Source: Treponema sp.
Lineage (GTDB): Bacteria; Spirochaetota; Spirochaetia; Treponematales; Treponemataceae
Reading direction: 5' to 3'
Assembly: GCA_017470605.1 (NCBI GenBank)
Contig: JAFUYH010000030.1
Location: 1-64,000, forward strand
DNA: 64,000 bases
Shown here piece by piece: positions 1-7,577 of the stretch. Each line of letters opens with the position of its first letter. Position 1 is the first letter of the stretch. The translations under genes were made by a program, and so were the position numbers. The notes under the pieces were generated by a model that was not told where the DNA came from, did no database searches, and was given only the letters and a program-made list of their open reading frames with translations.

Positions 1-118
1 AGGCTGAAAAGGCTTTGAGATTTTTGGCGACTGCCATAGAAGAAATCCGAGGATTTTTGCTTGCAAAAACCGCAGGATTTCCTCGCAAAAAATGCTCAAC
101 CGCCTTTTCCAAGCCTTG
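1..118. repeat. Imperfect nested inverted repeat upstream of carA
   Basis: The block reads as a long imperfect palindrome. Its core is a near-perfect hairpin at 42-60 and 63-81 (GAAATCC...TTTTTGC against GCAAAAA...GGATTTC), and the outer arms around 1-20 and 98-118 are also partly complementary. No coding sequence was recognised here. It resembles the other palindromic intergenic repeats of this window in layout, but shares no obvious sequence with them. Confidence 0.5.
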
Positions 119-179
119 GTGTAACGGACATCCATCAGATTTAAATGTGCAAACTTTATAATGCGTTTGCCCTACGGTA

Positions 180-208
180 TTGACATAAGCCCCGCGAAGT
201 TTTATAAC
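180..208 (+). promoter_or_regulatory. Sigma-70-type promoter of the carA operon
   Basis: TTGACA at 180-185 and TATAAC at 203-208 are separated by exactly 17 bp, a near-consensus vegetative promoter. The predicted transcript starts around 214-216. The terminator-like hairpin at 229-287 therefore lies inside the leader of carA and is not the end of an upstream gene. Confidence 0.7.
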
Positions 209-220
209 TCTATAGATATT

Positions 221-287
221 TGGGCAAAGACGCTCATTCGATTTGAAGACATAATTGTCGTCAGATGGAATGAGCGTCTTTTTTTTT
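221..287 (+). promoter_or_regulatory. carA leader: ANTAR-type hexaloop hairpin overlapping an intrinsic terminator
   Basis: The stem TGGGC (221-225) pairs with GCTCA (232-236) around the hexaloop AAAGAC (226-231), which has A at position 1 and G at position 4 as in known ANTAR-bound RNA hairpins. Its 3' side overlaps the 5' arm of a strong terminator: GACGCTCATTC (229-239) pairs with GAATGAGCGTC (268-278), followed by a run of nine T. The two structures are mutually exclusive. An ANTAR protein is encoded at 10426. I see no convincing first (P1) hairpin downstream of the predicted start site. Function is inferred. Confidence 0.6.
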
Positions 288-326
288 GAGCATTTTTTTG
301 CGCAGCAAAAATGCAGGAGAAATAAA

Positions 327-1442
327 ATGAAGGCGTGGCTGATTCTTGCAGACGGAACGATTTTTGAAGGCTCTTCAATCGGGGCTTGCGGTTCTACAAT
401 CGGGGAAACTGTTTTTACAACCGGAATGACAGGCTATCTGGAAACGCTTACAGACCCCAGCTATTACGGCCAGATTGTTACCCAGACCTTCCCCCTGATT
501 GGAAATTACGGAGTGATTCCTGAAGATTTTGAAAGCAAAAAATGCTGGGTAAGCGGATATGTTGTAAGGGAAATATGCGAAAATCCTTCTAATTTTCGGG
601 CACTTGGAAAACTGGATGAATATTTAAAGGCTCAGGGCATTATCGGAATCTGCGGAATAGATACAAGGGCCCTTACCAAAAAACTGCGTCAGAGCGGTGT
701 TATGAACGGCATGATAGTCAGCGGTAAAGAAAAATGCCCTGCAACAGATGAAAAGTTAATAAAAAGTATTAAAGAGTATGAAATTTCAGACGCAGTAAAG
801 AAAGTTTCTTCTTTTAATCCTGCTGATAATCCTTCTGATTTACCAGTTTCTGAGACTTGTAATGAAAAAAATCTGAAAATCATCCTCTGGGATTTTGGTG
901 CAAAGGCAAATATCCAGAGGGAACTGGAAAAACGCGGATGCAAGGTAACGGTTCTTCCTTCATCAGCTAAAGCAGAAGACATTCTTTCCCAAAAAGCAGA
1001 CGGACTTATGCTTTCTAACGGGCCTGGAGACCCTGCAGAAAACACGGCTATAATCAGCGAAATCAAAAAAATCTGTGACTACGGAAAACTTCCTGTTTTT
1101 GGAATCTGCCTTGGGCATCAGATGCTGTCTCTGGCAAGGGGCTGCAAAACCTGCAAGCTGAAATTCGGACACAGAGGCGGAAATCATCCTGTAAAAGATA
1201 CGGAAAGCGGACGTATTTACATCACAAGTCAGAATCACGGTTATGCGGTAGAAAATACTTCCCTGCCTCCTTATGCAAAAATGACATTCTTCAATGTAAA
1301 TGATGGAACTGTAGAAGGAATTAAATACACCGATATTCCGGCCTTCAGCGTTCAGTTCCATCCGGAAGCCTGTGGCGGCCCCCACGACACAAACTTTTTA
1401 TTCGATGCTTTTTTAGACGAGGTAAAAAATGCCATTAAATAA
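327..1442 (+). CDS. carA: Carbamoyl-phosphate synthase small (glutaminase) chain
   Basis: This 371-residue protein hydrolyses glutamine and channels ammonia to the large chain for carbamoyl phosphate, the precursor of pyrimidines and arginine. The N-terminal CarA domain is followed by a class I amidotransferase domain. The catalytic Cys is residue 261 in FGICLGHQM, and the His345/Glu347 pair sits in FHPEA. The start is the ATG at 327, because AGGAG lies at 315-319; an in-frame ATG at 255 would place the terminator inside the gene. The stop overlaps the start of the first carB half by 14 bp, which indicates translational coupling. The leader suggests control by antitermination. Confidence 0.95.
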   Translation: MKAWLILADGTIFEGSSIGACGSTIGETVFTTGMTGYLETLTDPSYYGQIVTQTFPLIGNYGVIPEDFESKKCWVSGYVVREICENPSNFRALGKLDEYLKAQGIIGICGIDTRALTKKLRQSGVMNGMIVSGKEKCPATDEKLIKSIKEYEISDAVKKVSSFNPADNPSDLPVSETCNEKNLKIILWDFGAKANIQRELEKRGCKVTVLPSSAKAEDILSQKADGLMLSNGPGDPAENTAIISEIKKICDYGKLPVFGICLGHQMLSLARGCKTCKLKFGHRGGNHPVKDTESGRIYITSQNHGYAVENTSLPPYAKMTFFNVNDGTVEGIKYTDIPAFSVQFHPEACGGPHDTNFLFDAFLDEVKNAIK

Positions 1443-2985
1443 GGATATTCACAAGGTAATGATTATAGGCTCCGGCCCCATTGTAATTGGCCAGGCCGCA
1501 GAATTTGACTATGCAGGAAATCAGGCCTGCAAGGCTTTAAAAGAACTTGGGCTTGAAGTCTGCCTTGTAAATTCAAATCCTGCAACCTTGATGACAGACC
1601 CAAGCATGGCAGACGAAATTTATCTTGAACCTCTGACTCTTACAACCTTGCAGAGGATTATAGAAAAAGAAAAGCCCGACAGCCTGCTTTCTACGCTTGG
1701 CGGCCAGACAGGACTTACTCTGAGCATGGAACTTGCAAAATCTGGATTTCTGGCATCTCACAATGTAAAACTTCTTGGTGCCAGACCCGAGACGATTGAC
1801 AAGGCCGAAGACAGACAGATTTTTAAGGACACAATGCAGGCAATCGGACAGCCCTGCATTCCAAGCAAGGTTGTTACGACTTATGAAGATGCGGCAGATT
1901 TTGTGCATAAGGAAATCGGATTTCCTGCAATCATAAGGCCGGCCTTTACCCTGGGCGGAACCGGCGGCGGTATTGTAAATAACGAGCGTGAACTGGAAGA
2001 AACTGCCCGCAACGGCCTGCACCGCTCCCCGATTCATCAGATTCTGGTTGAAAAATGTATTTCCGGCTGGAAAGAAATTGAATTTGAAGTTATGCGGGAT
2101 GGCAACGGGAACGTAATAACAGTCTGCTCAATGGAAAACTTTGACCCGGTTGGAATTCACACAGGAGATTCAATTGTAATTGCACCGACCGTAACTCTTG
2201 CAGACAAGGAATACCAGATGCTGCGTTCTGCAGCCCTGAACATAATATCTGCGCTGGAAATTGAAGGCGGCTGCAACTGTCAGTTTGCCCTGAATCCAGA
2301 CTCTTTTGAATACGCCGTAATTGAAGTGAACCCACGCGTTTCACGTTCTTCTGCTCTGGCAAGCAAGGCAACTGGCTACCCCATTGCCAAGGTTGCGGCT
2401 TTAATTGCCGTGGGCTTTACTTTAGACGAGATTCCAAACTTTGTGACAAAAAAGACGAAAGCCTGCTTTGAGCCTGTTTTGGATTATGTAGTTGTAAAAA
2501 TGCCGAAATTTCCTTTTGACAAATTTGTCTATGCCTCAAGAAAACTTGGAACTCAGATGAAGGCCACAGGCGAAGTTATGGCAATCGGGCAGAATTTTGA
2601 AGAAGCGATTCTAAAGGCCTGCCGCGGTCTTGAAGCGGGCGTAAAAGACTTGAATCTTACTGCGTTTGTAAAAGAAGGTGATGAAAAAATCCGTGAGCGG
2701 GTTGGCCAGCCAACAGACCAGAGGATTTTTGCGATTTATCAGGCCCTGAAGCGGGGGCTGTTGAGCGTGGAAGAAATACATGAAGTTACAAAAATTGATT
2801 GCTGGTTTTTGTACAAGCTGGAAGGTATTTGTAAGGGGGAGACTTCCCACGACTTACTTTACCCACCCCGCTCTTTCAAAATGGTCGATACCTGTGCCGG
2901 GGAATTTGAGGCAGAAACGCCCTACTTTTATTCAACTTGTAGCGGCGAAAATGAAGCGGAAATATTCATAAAGGAAAATAAATAA
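1429..2985 (+). CDS. carB: Carbamoyl-phosphate synthase large chain, N-terminal half
   Basis: The 518-residue protein corresponds to the carboxyphosphate synthetic domain plus the oligomerisation domain of CarB, which is normally a single chain of about 1070 residues. The start [17 protein letters not shown], the ATP-grasp segment with GGTGGGIV, and [20 protein letters not shown] are all visible. The end, around [12 protein letters not shown], matches the usual boundary between the two CarB halves, so this is a clean domain split and not a truncation. The partner half starts at 5161, beyond asnB. Split CarB is known from some archaea and from Aquifex; the inserted asnB is unusual. Confidence 0.93.
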   Translation: MPLNKDIHKVMIIGSGPIVIGQAAEFDYAGNQACKALKELGLEVCLVNSNPATLMTDPSMADEIYLEPLTLTTLQRIIEKEKPDSLLSTLGGQTGLTLSMELAKSGFLASHNVKLLGARPETIDKAEDRQIFKDTMQAIGQPCIPSKVVTTYEDAADFVHKEIGFPAIIRPAFTLGGTGGGIVNNERELEETARNGLHRSPIHQILVEKCISGWKEIEFEVMRDGNGNVITVCSMENFDPVGIHTGDSIVIAPTVTLADKEYQMLRSAALNIISALEIEGGCNCQFALNPDSFEYAVIEVNPRVSRSSALASKATGYPIAKVAALIAVGFTLDEIPNFVTKKTKACFEPVLDYVVVKMPKFPFDKFVYASRKLGTQMKATGEVMAIGQNFEEAILKACRGLEAGVKDLNLTAFVKEGDEKIRERVGQPTDQRIFAIYQALKRGLLSVEEIHEVTKIDCWFLYKLEGICKGETSHDLLYPPRSFKMVDTCAGEFEAETPYFYSTCSGENEAEIFIKENK

Positions 2986-2987
2986 TA

Positions 2988-3071
2988 AGGAGGAAGGAGA
3001 CTAAAAAGATTGGAAGTGGAAGATTCTAAAAAATTGCTCCAAGTATTCGCAATTTTTTTTAACGAATCTTC
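2988..3071 (+). repeat. Strong Shine-Dalgarno without an adjacent start, then a nested palindrome with T-run
   Basis: GGAGGAAGGAG follows the carB stop by three bases, but no ATG follows at a usable distance; a TTG at 3009 would open only a short unrecognised ORF. From 3019 there is a nested palindrome: outer arms GAAGATTC (3019-3026) and GAATCTTC (3064-3071) enclose AAAAATTGC (3029-3037) and GCAATTTTT (3049-3057), followed by T residues. This could act as a weak terminator between the carB half and asnB. It looks like an insertion that separated a ribosome-binding site from its gene. Confidence 0.5.
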
Positions 3072-3094
3072 TATTGGACCACGGTGCCAATTTA

Positions 3095-3225
3095 GGTTTC
3101 TTCGGAATGTTGAAACCTAAAAAACTTTTTTTAATAAAAAGTTTTTCTTAACGGTTTCTTCGAATAGTTGAAACCTAAAAAACTTTTTTGATAAAAAGTT
3201 TTTCTTAACGGTTTCTTCGATAAGA
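3095..3225 (+). repeat. Tandem palindromic repeat upstream of asnB, 57-58 bp unit
   Basis: A unit beginning GGTTTCTTCG starts at 3095, 3153 and 3210, giving two full copies and a partial third. Each unit holds a hairpin (GGTTTC...GAAACC) and a second one (AAAAACTTTTT against AAAAAGTTTTT). The repeat fills the gap before asnB and leaves only GATAAG immediately upstream of its ATG. Confidence 0.75.
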
Positions 3226-3227
3226 TT

Positions 3228-5174
3228 ATGTGTGGATTTGTAGGATGTTTCGACATTTCTAGTGGCAGTCAGCCGATTGCAGAAGGGTTAAAAGAAGAAC
3301 TCAGGGCTCAGGTTCTGGAAATGAGCAAGAAAATCCGGCATCGCGGGCCGGACTGGAGCGGTGTTTATACTGGCGAAAATGCAATTTTGAGTCACGAAAG
3401 ACTTTCGATTGTAGATCCGCTGAGCGGAAAGCAGCCTTTAATCAGTGATGACGGAAAACTCATTCTTGCCGCAAACGGTGAGATTTACAATCACAAAAGC
3501 CTTAGAAAGGAATTTGAAGGAAAATATAACTTTCTTACCGGCAGCGACTGCGAAGTTATTCTTCCTCTTTATAAAAAGTATCGGGAAAGCGGCAATTTTG
3601 AAGAAATGATAGAAAAACTTTCCGGTATTTTTGCCTTTGCCCTTTACGACAGCGAAAATGACAGCTATCTTATTGCCCGTGATGAAATCGGGGTTATTCC
3701 TCTTTATCAGGGCTGGGATAAGGCTGGCCGCTACTATGTTGCAAGCGAGCTAAAGGCACTTGAAGGCGAATGTGTAACAATCGAAGAGTTCCCGAATGGG
3801 TCTTATTTATGGTCAGGAGGGGAAAGCCTTCCCCTCGCTTCTGCGGGCTCAAAGATGTTGCTTCGCAACAATATGAAAGCCCGCAACGCCTGCTCTCCAT
3901 CTAAGCCTGTCCGCTGGTATAAGCGTGCTTGGGAATCATACGAGGCAGTAAAAGCTGCTCCACGAGCCACAGATGACAAGGGTGAAATTATAAATCCTTC
4001 TGTAATAGAAAAAGTGCGCAACGGTCTTGAAGCCGCAGTAAAAGCCCAGCTTATGAGCGACGTTCCTTACGGAGTTCTTTTGAGCGGGGGGCTTGATTCA
4101 TCAATAATTGCGGCAGTTACCCAGAAATACAGCAAGAAACGAATAGAAAGCGACAGCCGTGAAGCCGCATGGTGGCCTCAGCTTCATTCTTTTGCAGTTG
4201 GTCTTGAAGGTTCGCCAGACCTTCTTGCCGCCCGCAAGGCTGCAGAATACATCGGCACGGTTCATCATGAAGTTCATTTTACAATTCAGGAAGCACTGGA
4301 TGCCCTGCCGGATGTCATCTATCACATAGAAACTTATGACATTACAACGGTAAGAGCCAGCACTCCTATGTATCTGCTTGCCCGGGTAATCAAATCTATG
4401 GGAATCAAGATGGTTTTGTCTGGAGAAGGCAGTGACGAGCTTTTTGGCGGCTACCTTTACTTTCACAAGGCCCCTGATGCCAGGGAATTCCACGAAGAAC
4501 TTGTGCGCAAGATGAGTAAGCTCCACCTTTACGACTGCCTTCGCGCCAACAAAAGCCTTATGGCCTGGGGTGTTGAAGGCCGTGTTCCTTTCCTTGATAA
4601 GGATTTTATAGATATAGCTATGTCGCTGAATCCGAGTGACAAGATGAATATAAAACTGCCTTGTCAGGGTGACGCGGCTCCTAAACAGAGAATGGAAAAA
4701 TGGATTTTGCGCAAGGCCTTTGAAGACCTTCTTCCGCAGGAAATTGTCTGGAGGCAGAAGGAACAGTTCAGCGACGGCGTGGGCTACAGCTGGATAGACA
4801 CCCTTAAAAAGATGACGGAAGAAAAAGTGAGCGATGCAGAATTCGCCCGCCGCGAAAACCGCTTCCCTGTAAATCCTCCTAAGACAAAGGAAGAATACTA
4901 TTACCGCGAAATCTACAGCCGTCTTTTCCCAAGCGACTCTGCCGCCCGGGCAGTTCCCCACGAAGCAGGAGTTGCCTGTTCCACTGCAAAAGCCCTTGAA
5001 TGGGATGCGGCATGGAAAAACGCAGATGAGCCGTCCGGAAGGGCTATTCTTGGCATTCATAACTGCTCTTACCAGAAGCAAGTTTCAGCTCTGCTGAAAC
5101 TTGAGAGCGAGCGTAGCGAGCGCAATGAACCATCTGGAAGAGCAATTTCTGGAGTTCACAATGACTCATATTAA
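3228..5174 (+). CDS. asnB: Asparagine synthase (glutamine-hydrolysing)
   Basis: The protein makes asparagine from aspartate, ATP and glutamine. Cys2 (MCGFVG) becomes the N-terminal nucleophile after Met removal; residues 286-292 (SGGLDSS) form the pyrophosphate loop of the synthetase domain, and GEGSDELFGGYLYFHKAP is the conserved second motif. At 648 residues it is roughly 90 longer than typical AsnB. The excess comes from a palindrome-encoded insert near residues 197-225, a small insert near residue 480 and a duplicated C-terminus. The start has no clear Shine-Dalgarno. It lies between the two carB halves and overlaps the second by 14 bp. All conserved catalytic motifs remain, so it is probably active. 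Confidence 0.93.
   Translation: MCGFVGCFDISSGSQPIAEGLKEELRAQVLEMSKKIRHRGPDWSGVYTGENAILSHERLSIVDPLSGKQPLISDDGKLILAANGEIYNHKSLRKEFEGKYNFLTGSDCEVILPLYKKYRESGNFEEMIEKLSGIFAFALYDSENDSYLIARDEIGVIPLYQGWDKAGRYYVASELKALEGECVTIEEFPNGSYLWSGGESLPLASAGSKMLLRNNMKARNACSPSKPVRWYKRAWESYEAVKAAPRATDDKGEIINPSVIEKVRNGLEAAVKAQLMSDVPYGVLLSGGLDSSIIAAVTQKYSKKRIESDSREAAWWPQLHSFAVGLEGSPDLLAARKAAEYIGTVHHEVHFTIQEALDALPDVIYHIETYDITTVRASTPMYLLARVIKSMGIKMVLSGEGSDELFGGYLYFHKAPDAREFHEELVRKMSKLHLYDCLRANKSLMAWGVEGRVPFLDKDFIDIAMSLNPSDKMNIKLPCQGDAAPKQRMEKWILRKAFEDLLPQEIVWRQKEQFSDGVGYSWIDTLKKMTEEKVSDAEFARRENRFPVNPPKTKEEYYYREIYSRLFPSDSAARAVPHEAGVACSTAKALEWDAAWKNADEPSGRAILGIHNCSYQKQVSALLKLESERSERNEPSGRAISGVHNDSY
3815..3898. repeat. 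In-frame palindromic element inside asnB
   Basis: GAGGGGAA (3817-3824) pairs with TTCCCCTC (3829-3836). GCGGGCT (3843-3849) pairs with AGCCCGC (3878-3884) and encloses GTTGC (3857-3861) and GCAAC (3865-3869). The encoded stretch has no counterpart in AsnB proteins I recall. Its layout, with GAGGGGAAAGCCTTCCCCT and a later CCCGCAACGCC, matches the GC-rich family seen at 14109, 17074, 18395 and 30832. Confidence 0.7.
5028..5171 (+). repeat. Duplicated asnB C-terminus flanking a palindrome
   Basis: The expected AsnB end EPSGRAILGIHNCSY (5028-5072) recurs as EPSGRAISGVHNDSY (5127-5171) just before the stop. Between them lies a perfect hairpin, AAGTTTCAGC-TCT-GCTGAAACTT (5080-5102), followed by a GAGCGAGCGTAGCGAGCGC stretch. 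The two copies differ at many third codon positions while the protein is conserved, so this is not a recent simple duplication. Confidence 0.8.
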
Positions 5175-6792
5175 TAGCGCGAGTAAAATGCAAAATAAAA
5201 AAATCCTCGTTCTGGGCTCTGGCCCCATCCGCATAGGTCAGGGAATTGAATTTGATTACGCTTCCGTACAGTGCGTGCAGGCCCTTAAAAAACTGGGCTA
5301 CGAAGTTGCCATCATCAATAACAATCCCGAAACCGTTTCTACAGATTTTGATACGGCAGACCGCCTTTATTTTGAGCCCCTTACCCCTCCAGACGTAATG
5401 AACGTAATCAGGACAGAAAATCCTCTGGGAGTTGTAGTTGCCTTTGGCGGCGGAACCGCAATTAAACTTGCAAAATATCTGGACAGTCAGGGAATAAAGA
5501 TTCTGGGAACTTCCGCCGATGCAATAGACCTTGCAGAAGACCGGGAACGTTTTGAAGAACTCTGCGACCGGCTGAACATCAAGCGCCCCCGCGGCCTTAC
5601 AGTTTTTACGGAAGTTGAAGCGCTGGAAGCCGCAGAAAAAATCAGCTATCCGGTTTTAATGCGCCCGAGTTACGTTCTTGGCGGGCAGAACATGATTATT
5701 GCCCGCAGCAGTGCAGATGTAAAGGAATACATGAAAATCATTCTGCGGGGCGGAATTGAAAATCCTGTTCTGATTGACAAATATATGGAAGGAAAAGAAC
5801 TGGAAGTTGACTGCATCTGCGACGGTCATGACGTCCTTATTCCGGGAATCATGGAGCATATCGAGCGAACAGGAATCCATTCAGGAGATTCCATAGCACT
5901 TTATCCGGCTTCTTTCAGTCCTGAAATTGAAGAAAAAATTATCCGCCAGTCCACAGATCTGGCTCTTGCTCTTGGAACAAAAGGACTTGTAAACATTCAG
6001 TATCTTATTTATGACGATGGAAAGGGAGCTGACCTTTATATTATTGAAGCTAATCCGCGTTCAAGCCGCACTGTTCCCTATCTCAGCAAAGTCAGCCGTG
6101 TTCCCATGATAGAACTTGCAACAAGAGCCATGCTTGGAGAATCTGTAAAAAACATGGGATACGGCACAGGCCTTTACCCGAAACCATCTTATTTTGCCGC
6201 AAAGGTTCCTGTTTTCAGCTTTGAAAAACTTATGGATGTAGACACTCATCTGGGGCCGGAAATGAAGTCTACAGGAGAAGTTCTTGGAATTGCATCTAGT
6301 CGTGAAGAAGCTATTTTTAAGGGAATGGCGGCCGCAGGCTGGAAGATGATCAGACCGGCTGCCTGTCATGATGAAGCCACAGGAGTCCTATTCAGCGTGC
6401 GACAGTCAGATTTGCCGGAACTCCCTGCCCTTGCCCAAAAATTCTACCAACTGGGCTTTTACCTTTACGCCACAAGCGGCAATGCCGTCACAATAGAGCG
6501 AAGCGGCATGACCGTAACACACGTTGCGAAAGTACATGAAAATTATCATGAAAACGTAATGACACTTCTGGAAAGCGGAAAAATTGCCTATGTCATTTCC
6601 ACCTCTGCAAAAGGCCGCGATCCGGTTGCAGAAAGCGTAAAACTCCGTCGCCTTGCCGTAGAACACGACATAGACTGCCTTACTTCAATAGATACTGCTC
6701 ACGCCCTGGCAGACTGTCTGGCCTCGCCTTTCAGTCTGGAAAATACAAGCCTTGTGGATATTACAAAAATCACAGAAAAAAATGGTGTGTAA
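5161..6792 (+). CDS. carB: Carbamoyl-phosphate synthase large chain, C-terminal half
   Basis: This 543-residue protein supplies the carbamoyl-phosphate synthetic domain and the MGS-like allosteric domain missing from the protein at 1429. It starts with ILVLGSGPIRIGQGIEFDYA and carries a second ATP-grasp with EANPRSSRTVPYLSKVS. The last 140 residues, including YLYATSGNAVTIERSGM and AYVISTS, form the regulatory domain. I chose the ATG at 5161 because GGAG lies at 5150-5153; the ATG at 5188 is possible but has no ribosome-binding site. The start lies inside the end of asnB, so the two are probably co-translated. Together the halves total about 1060 residues, a complete CarB. Confidence 0.92.
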   Translation: MTHINSASKMQNKKILVLGSGPIRIGQGIEFDYASVQCVQALKKLGYEVAIINNNPETVSTDFDTADRLYFEPLTPPDVMNVIRTENPLGVVVAFGGGTAIKLAKYLDSQGIKILGTSADAIDLAEDRERFEELCDRLNIKRPRGLTVFTEVEALEAAEKISYPVLMRPSYVLGGQNMIIARSSADVKEYMKIILRGGIENPVLIDKYMEGKELEVDCICDGHDVLIPGIMEHIERTGIHSGDSIALYPASFSPEIEEKIIRQSTDLALALGTKGLVNIQYLIYDDGKGADLYIIEANPRSSRTVPYLSKVSRVPMIELATRAMLGESVKNMGYGTGLYPKPSYFAAKVPVFSFEKLMDVDTHLGPEMKSTGEVLGIASSREEAIFKGMAAAGWKMIRPAACHDEATGVLFSVRQSDLPELPALAQKFYQLGFYLYATSGNAVTIERSGMTVTHVAKVHENYHENVMTLLESGKIAYVISTSAKGRDPVAESVKLRRLAVEHDIDCLTSIDTAHALADCLASPFSLENTSLVDITKITEKNGV

Positions 6793-6793
6793 A

Positions 6794-7444
6794 ATGCAGA
6801 AAAATGATTTAGAACAGATTATGCAAAAATTAAAAGGCACAAGAACAGAAGAAATCATCAGCCAGATGAAAAATCTTTATTCAGAAATAGAAGAAAAACA
6901 GGATGTCTGGTATAAAAAATCTGGTTTCAGTTGCCTACAAGGCTGTGGGGAATGTTGCCGCAATTTTGAACCCGACCTTTTAGACTGTGAAGCAGATTAC
7001 ATGGCAGCCTGGCTTCTGGAAAATCAGGCAGAAACAGCTGAAAAAGCCGGCCAGGCAATCTTTCCATTTCCAGAAAATAAAGGATGCCCCTTCTGGAATG
7101 AAAATACAGAATATCACTGTACAATTTACGGAGGGAGGCCCTTTATCTGCCGCTTTTTTGGAGCCTCAGGGGCCAGAAACAAAGATGGAAAACTTGCCTT
7201 TAAGCCCTGCAAATTTTATCCTGCAGAAAAACTTGCCGCCCACAAGCCACCTCTGGCTCACCGCCAGTATTCTGCAGAAGAAATGACGGATATATTCGAC
7301 ATTTTACCGCCAGTCATGACGGATATTATGGAAAAGGCACTTTCCCTTAATCCTGACAATCATTCAACAAAAATGCTCAGGGAGATTCTGCCTTCTTCCA
7401 TAAATCATTTGAAGTGGATTTTAAGCATGACAGATAAAGATTGA
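6794..7444 (+). CDS. YkgJ-family cysteine cluster protein
   Basis: The 216-residue protein carries the Cys pattern of the YkgJ/UPF0153 family, predicted to bind zinc or an iron-sulfur cluster: CLQGCGECC near residue 43, then CPFW, CTIY, RPFICRFFG and a late CKFYP. No enzyme activity can be assigned. It follows carB by one base (TAA, A, ATG) and lies in the same orientation as pyrG, so it is probably in the nitrogen operon. An in-frame ATG at 6782 overlapping the carB end is an alternative start; neither has a strong ribosome-binding site. Confidence 0.8.
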   Translation: MQKNDLEQIMQKLKGTRTEEIISQMKNLYSEIEEKQDVWYKKSGFSCLQGCGECCRNFEPDLLDCEADYMAAWLLENQAETAEKAGQAIFPFPENKGCPFWNENTEYHCTIYGGRPFICRFFGASGARNKDGKLAFKPCKFYPAEKLAAHKPPLAHRQYSAEEMTDIFDILPPVMTDIMEKALSLNPDNHSTKMLREILPSSINHLKWILSMTDKD

Positions 7445-7472
7445 AGTTTATAAGGATATTAAGGATATTATT

Positions 7473-7577
7473 ATGAGTAAATTTATTTTTGTAACAGGCG
7501 GAGGTCGTTCGCTTCGCGAACTTAGCGAGTTTGCGCAAGCGCAAACTCGAACAATTTCGGAGGTCTATAATGTCTAA
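7473..7577 (+). pseudogene. Duplicate pyrG 5' end, a 34-codon leader ORF
   Basis: An ATG at 7473 opens MSKFIFVTGGG, almost identical to the true PyrG start MSKFIFVTGGV, then runs into palindrome-derived sequence and stops at 7575-7577 inside the first codons of pyrG. The shared codons differ mostly at silent positions. The layout suggests an insertion after pyrG codon 10 with the gene start rebuilt downstream. It could also act as an upstream ORF coupled to pyrG, since AAGGATATT precedes it. Confidence 0.7.
7499..7565. repeat. Palindromic insert before pyrG with flanking CGGAGGTC repeats
   Basis: Two hairpins are visible: GTTCGCTTCGCGAAC, and GAGTTTGCGC-AA-GCGCAAACTC at about 7527-7548. The octamer CGGAGGTC occurs on both sides (7499-7506 and 7558-7565), a candidate target duplication. 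The second copy now serves as the pyrG ribosome-binding site. Confidence 0.6.

Noticed and set aside
4101-5081. Long minus-strand open frame (326 codons) opposite asnB
   Set aside because: It is antisense to the AsnB synthetase domain, Phe/Lys/Arg-rich with no motif, and has no operon context.
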